Assembly: GCF_025118155.1 (NCBI RefSeq)
Contig: NW_026251387.1
Span: 1,147,501 to 1,211,500 of the forward strand
Direction of reading: 5' to 3'
Source of the DNA: Cokeromyces recurvatus
Taxonomy: Eukaryota; Mucoromycota; Mucoromycetes; Mucorales; Mucoraceae
DNA: 64,000 nucleotides
The notes below the pieces were generated by a model. It did no database searches, was not told where the DNA came from, and worked only from the letters and a program-made list of their open reading frames with translations. Position numbers and translations under genes: made by a program. Within the stretch, counting starts at the first letter, position 1. Each line of letters opens with the position of its first letter. This document shows, in pieces, positions 59,691 to 64,000 of this stretch.

Positions 59691-60881
59691 TTAATTATTG
59701 CTGAAATAATGTCCAAGCGTATACTGGGGAATATTAAATCCGAATAAAGAAGCTACAAATAATGCAATAAACAAAGCAATAGGATATAGGAATAATTCAG
59801 TATGAACTAAAAAGGGCAAAGCTATAAAAAGGACGGCCATCGTTAAAAAAAAAAAAAAAAATAATAGATATCATAATAGTATATTTCTTACCATTAAAGC
59901 CTAAAAATGTACCCACTGTATACCAAATTAATGCAGCACAATACATGAAATTACCAATAAACATTGAAATCCAATTCTCTTTTAATATCAGTGGCAAAAA
60001 AAAGAGTTGAATAATGTATAAAATCATATAAACTGGAACAAATGAATTACAATGAATGTCAAATGCATAAGCCCATTCTACCTTTTGTGCTACAGCATAA
60101 CTATTTATATTTTGAATCAAGAACTTATTGGTAATGAACCTATTTTAAATGTGTAAGTCATATCTCTGCTCATCGTCTCTTTCTTTCTTTCTTTCTTTCT
60201 TTCTCCTCTTTTTTTTTTACCATGTCACAGTTGAAATAGTAAATCCAACCAACAACAAATCAATAAACACCATAAAGAAGGATGTTTTCATGATGTCTAA
60301 AACACTATAATTATATGTGAATCCCCAGATAATGCCAGACACTAACATCTATTTAATTAGTGCCATTGACGTATATATATATAATGCATGACTCTTACAT
60401 GTTAAAAATAATGCTAAAAGAACAATGAAGGCTGGGTCATCTCTTGACCATTGATTTTTTGTTTCTATGTTTTCAAATAAATATTATATTCCGTTTCTTT
60501 CTTTTTTTTCTTTCCATAAATACTTTACGTTTATGATAATAAATATTTCTATAACTATATAATAATAAAAGACGTGTTAACAAAAATTTTAATCATCTTA
60601 TTTTATTTTAAATCACTTACACCCTTCTCGGCGCAATTAATAAGTAACCCATTTGCCATAGTGCAAACTAAGATTAAAATAAAAGATGAGTCTATCTATT
60701 TCATCATCAAGATTATTATTGCTATTACTTCAAAGTCCATATGAGGGAATCGAAATAAACGTTTTAGAATATTCGTATTCCTTCGATATCTTCCATTATT
60801 TTCATTATAGTAAAAGGATGAACTATGAGATGAGCCGAAGTTGCTTGAATGCGTTGTTGGTAATATTGAGGCCATATTCAT
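59691..60881 (-). CDS. GMH1: UNC-50/GMH1 family Golgi membrane protein
   Basis: Multi-pass Golgi protein linked to receptor trafficking in animals and to Gea/Arf function in yeast. Six or seven exons. Exon 1 (from ATG at 60881) is Ser/Asn-rich and ends RLFRFPHMDFE. Next are FALWQMGYLLIAPRR, a 20-nt-class micro-exon (NIYYHK), QTKNQWSRDDPAFIVLLALF, a membrane exon (SFFMVFIDLLLVGFTISTVT), then VEWAYAFDIHCNSFVPVYMI and CAALIWYTVGTFLGFN. The last exon starts ALPFLVHTELFLYPIALFIA and ends LGHYFSNN at 59691. The blocks MDFEFALWQM, TKNQWSRDDPAF, EWAYAFDxHCNSF and TFLGFNALPFL are the conserved signatures of the family. Spacing and length (about 255 aa) fit. Confidence 0.9.
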
Positions 60882-60942
60882 ACAATAGGGGGAAGAAAAA
60901 AGAAACGAATTAAAATAAAATGACTGCTTTTTTATAAGTTAC

Positions 60943-60944
<2 letters not shown>

Positions 60945-60992
<48 letters not shown>
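60945..60992. repeat. Poly(T) tract of about 47 bp
   Basis: Lies upstream of the UNC-50 gene, followed by AAATCTTGCAG. Confidence 0.9.
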
Positions 60993-60997
<5 letters not shown>

Positions 60998-61140
60998 TTG
61001 CAGCTGCAGCAGCTAATAAAATAAACATTTACAAACATGTATAAAAAAAAAAAAGATATCTCTATAAATAATTTTTGTTTATTTAATGCGTGCACGCATT
61101 CTACAAGTTAAGTGTAATAAATATATATTGTGCAATAAAT

Positions 61141-61662
61141 TTAAATAAAAGCATTATAATAATTATTGTAATAGCCATTCATTTGAGAATAAAAATATTT
61201 CTTTTGTTGTTGTTGTTGTTGCTGCTGCTGTTGCTTCTGTGCTTCTAATTGAAGCATACAGGCTTCAATACCAAATTGCTGGTGATGAAAGAAATAAGGA
61301 ATCATAGGCATTATAGTTGCTTTTGGTTGAGGTACATAACAGTTAAAACTCGTTTGGTAATAAGGATAGTATAAATAATCAACAAAAGAAGAATTGCTTA
61401 TATTTGTCGAGATTACATCACTGTTAGTAGAAGGCATCAAGACAGTGGAAGCTAACGAAGAACAGCTACTGTTAGAGGGAGTCTCTAATAGACTGGAAAT
61501 AGGAGGAAGCCATAAAGAGGAATAGGGAGTAGGATCACTTATGATAGAGTCATTTGATTTTGTCATTCTTGATCTTTTACTGTCAATATTACCATTATTT
61601 ATTAAAGAATGTTGAACACAGTTATACTTTCTTTTCTTTTCATGTACTACTTTTGGAGGCAT
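61141..61662 (-). CDS. Small Ser/Asn/Gln-rich protein, function unknown
   Basis: Single frame of 173 aa from MPPKVVHEKKRKYNCVQHSL (preferred start; an in-frame Met lies 9 codons upstream). It has a basic N-terminus (KRSRMTKSNDS), a Ser/Thr-rich middle (LWLPPISSLLETPSNSSCSS) and Tyr/Pro-rich segments (YYPYYQTSFNCYVPQPK). A Gln run (CAA/CAG on the gene strand, about 61200-61240) precedes a Tyr/Asn-rich end. The composition suggests a disordered nuclear regulator, but no domain was recognised. Confidence 0.5.
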   Translation of the reverse strand: MPPKVVHEKKRKYNCVQHSLINNGNIDSKRSRMTKSNDSIISDPTPYSSLWLPPISSLLETPSNSSCSSLASTVLMPSTNSDVISTNISNSSFVDYLYYPYYQTSFNCYVPQPKATIMPMIPYFFHHQQFGIEACMLQLEAQKQQQQQQQQQQKKYFYSQMNGYYNNYYNAFI

Positions 61663-61689
61663 TTTATGTTGATGAAAATAAAAGAACAA

Positions 61690-62702
61690 GAAGAAGAAAG
61701 TAATGGCAAGTATTCATGATTTATATAAGCTTTTTTTTTTTTTTAATATTCCAAACAACATTTATCTATTCTATATGGACTGGCTTTTTTTTAAGGTACA
61801 CGATGAAAATGTTGTTCTAATTGTTATAAACGTATGTTTGAAGGTATGTGTTGTATAAATAGGTAATAAAAAGGAATATCAAAGACAAAAGAAGAGTGAA
61901 TTTAAAACGAGCTTTAGCACTTGTTTGATACAATTGAAGCCTCTTACTAAAGACACATAAAAATAAAATAAATAAATACATGACATTTTCACTTTTATAT
62001 GTAAGGTTATTTTTTTTTTTTCGTTTTTTTATTTTTTTCATTTTTTCATTTTTTTTCATTTTTTATTTTTTTTCTTTCAAAATGTAACTAAACATTAAAA
62101 CGATGAAACGGTAAAAGAAAGACATTCATCGCAATTTATTTATCTAGTAAACAATATTCTTGGAAACATTGATAGAGATGCATGTGTACTAGACGAGCAC
62201 ACGACCTACAATAAAATGCCCTTATATTCAAGTTATGAATGAGTTAAAGGTTTCATAAAATTAAGGCGCCGGTACAGTTAATATAAAGTATATTTCATAG
62301 ACAACTTGTGGGATTTATTATCTTTTTATTTATGAAATAAAAAAAAAAAAAATAGTAAAGTATGATAAAGAATATCGAATTTTGACATTTTTGCACACTT
62401 ATTATACTGAAGAAAAACAGACTAGTAAATAGTTTATAATTTAGTGTTATGTAATAAATAGTGTGACGTTTTAAGGAAAAAAAAAAAAAAGAAAAGGCAG
62501 CAGCCATAATATGTAGTAGATTACATCACTTGTCCATATCTACAGAAAGGAATATTATTTTACATATTTTATCTAGTCTAGTCTACTTAATTAAAGTTAT
62601 TATTACATCCCTTAAAACATCCTCCGCTACTGCTACTTTTCCATAAATAAATATTAAGCTTTTATTATTTACATAATAATCGATTTTATTTTATCTTTTT
62701 CC

Positions 62703-62767
<65 letters not shown>

Positions 62768-62776
62768 GGAAAAAAA
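61690..62776. other. Intergenic with low-complexity frames and a 61-bp poly(T)
   Basis: A minus-strand frame at 61817-62059 has one hydrophobic segment but starts in a Lys run and is not convincing. The poly(T) at 62705-62765 ends in TTTAG eleven bases before the HID1 start codon and could be the acceptor side of a 5' UTR intron. Confidence 0.55.
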
Positions 62777-64000
62777 ATGGGCGCAACTGATAGTAAACTA
62801 GCTTTTAGAAAAAGTGTATTTCGTTTATTCGAAGAAAGAGTAAGCTAATGATTCAGAAAAAAAAAAAGTAAGCAGAATATTAACATGTTAGTGTAGAATG
62901 TATCTAGTTTTGCAGATGATTATTGGAGTTTGGTAAATACACAGCTATGATGTATGGGGTAATATTTATTCTTTCTAATTATTCATAATAAACTTAGTTT
63001 TGGACATTACCAGAAACAGTTGATGATGTATATACATTAGTGAGTCCGACTGACATTAGAAAAACAAGAGACGGAGCAAGAGAAAACCTCGAAACTTTAA
63101 TTGACAAAGTAAAAAAAACAAAAGACCTATTGTATAAATGATATGCATTATTAATGCATTTTTTTTTTCTTTTTCTTTTTTATTCATTTGTTTATAGGTT
63201 ATGGAACAGATGACAATACTAATTGATTCAACAAATAATTTTCAACCGATTCAATTTTTAAACTGTTTCCGTATTTTAACTCGCATTATGCCTTTCTTAT
63301 TTGAAAGTGCGGACTGTAATGAATGGGAAGATGTATTTTTTTGGAAACCTCGTCTACAAGTGAAAGAAGAATCAAATAATACCATGTTACCTCCTAGAGG
63401 AGAGGTATTGATAAAATGTAAGTTAATTTTGTTATACATCATTATCCAGCCAATCATCTAAATTTTCTCACTATAAAATAAATAGTGACTTTACAAGCTT
63501 TATTTATGGCAGGATTTACTTTACCACAATCGATGGGGACAGCAGAGAATCGAGTTAATTATGTTATTTGGGAAACAGGTGTAGGCTCTTCAACGCCTAT
63601 TGGATCTTCTCGAGATAATGATATGAATCGAATAGAGATACTTCGATTTTTAATCGTTTTATTTTCTAAATCCATGTATCAATCACCCACACATGTCTTG
63701 ACAAAAACGGATCCATGGCTGAATTATATGATAAGACCTAATCGACTTGAAAGAAAAGTAGTGTTGGCATTTTTGTGTAGTATGTTGAATACAGCATGCA
63801 AGTTTAATCCAATGGGCTGGACAACTGCTGTACCTTATAACCATATCGTATTTACTGATTCAAGAGAACAATTAGTTGCTCTTTGTTTACGTGCCCTTTT
63901 AATTTTATTGGATTATAATGATCAATCAACTCTTGTATCAGCATTACAAAATCAATTAAATAGCAGCAGTAATAGTAGTAGTAGTAGTAGTAGTAATAAT
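62777..64000 (+). CDS. HID1: HID1 family protein, 5' part (runs off the window)
   Basis: Peripheral Golgi/trans-Golgi protein of the HID-1/Dymeclin family, needed for dense-core vesicle and protein sorting in animals. The start MGATDSKLAFRKSVFRLFEE at 62777 carries Gly2 with Ser6, an N-myristoylation context that HID1 proteins share. Small exons follow (NVSSFADDYWSL; FWTLPETVDDVYTLVSPTDI). Then come RENLETLIDK, VMEQMTILIDSTNNFQPIQF and FLNCFRILTRIMPFLFE. After another intron (about 63418-63511) there are INRVNYVIWETGVG-like sequence (ENRVNYVIWETGVG), RIEILRFLIVLFSKSMYQSP, DPWLNYMIRPNRLERKVVLA and LCLRALLILLDYND. The reading frame is open at the window end, in a Ser/Asn-rich repeat. Only about the first third to half is present. 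Confidence 0.88.

Noticed and set aside
61817..62059. An 80-codon minus-strand frame with a hydrophobic stretch
   Set aside because: It begins in an A-run-derived Lys tract and has no supporting features; insufficient to call a gene.

Overview
The window is nuclear DNA of a filamentous fungus, most likely a member of Mucoromycota (Mucorales-like). This rests on very A+T-rich, homopolymer-studded intergenic DNA, short GT-AG introns (about 50-200 bp), many small exons, and gene content that includes pterin recycling, a VAC7 homologue, NudE, UNC-50, HID1, a DUF3712 protein and TnpB-like Fanzor relics. No bacterial, viral or organellar block was seen, and no tRNA, rRNA or CRISPR array was recognised by eye.

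Layout. 1-4.5 kb: two decayed, divergently oriented Fanzor (eukaryotic TnpB/OMEGA-type RuvC nuclease) copies. 6.4-6.8 kb: a small peptidase-inhibitor I78-like gene. 8.3-9.8 kb: an intronless mitochondrial-type PPR gene followed by a poly(A) tract. 10.2-13.1 kb: a large low-complexity coiled-coil protein of unknown role. 13.5-23.4 kb: a minus-strand cluster of two 4-coumarate-CoA-ligase-like genes with distinct C-terminal peroxisomal signals, flanking an aromatic-acid/fusaric-acid-resistance-type transporter. The terminal exons of the two ligases are almost identical although the rest of the genes has diverged, which points to gene conversion. 24.1-31.0 kb, minus strand: dihydropteridine reductase, VAC7, and a large type II membrane GT2-like glycosyltransferase.

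31-36 kb is a transposon graveyard: a mariner-like remnant, an unidentified broken gene and a non-LTR retrotransposon tail. 37.6-39.4 kb: a single-pass membrane protein with a Cys-rich ectodomain and a cytoplasmic SH3 domain. 39.8-41.5 kb: a whole Tc1/mariner-like element with terminal inverted repeats and TA target duplication, its transposase broken exactly at the third catalytic residue. 42.1-43.5 kb: NudE. 47.0-52.2 kb: a giant internally duplicated DUF3712 membrane protein. 53.4-54.1 kb: a DUF202 membrane protein. 54.4-56.2 kb: mitochondrial NADP-isocitrate dehydrogenase, divergent from a membrane-anchored PHP phosphoesterase (56.6-58.2 kb). Then ribosomal protein S2 (58.5-59.4 kb), UNC-50/GMH1 (59.7-60.9 kb), a small Q-rich protein, and the 5' part of HID1, which runs off the window end.

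Themes. Several genes serve endomembrane and Golgi/vacuole function (VAC7, UNC-50, HID1, possibly the DUF3712 protein). The ligase-transporter-ligase cluster looks like a small module for aromatic or fatty carboxylic acids. The most interesting items are the two Fanzor relics, each broken at a different catalytic or metal-binding residue, the gene conversion that spares the two peroxisomal signals, and long A/T homopolymers placed directly against splice sites. Exon joins were made by eye from GT-AG signals and reading frame. No alignments or searches were run.
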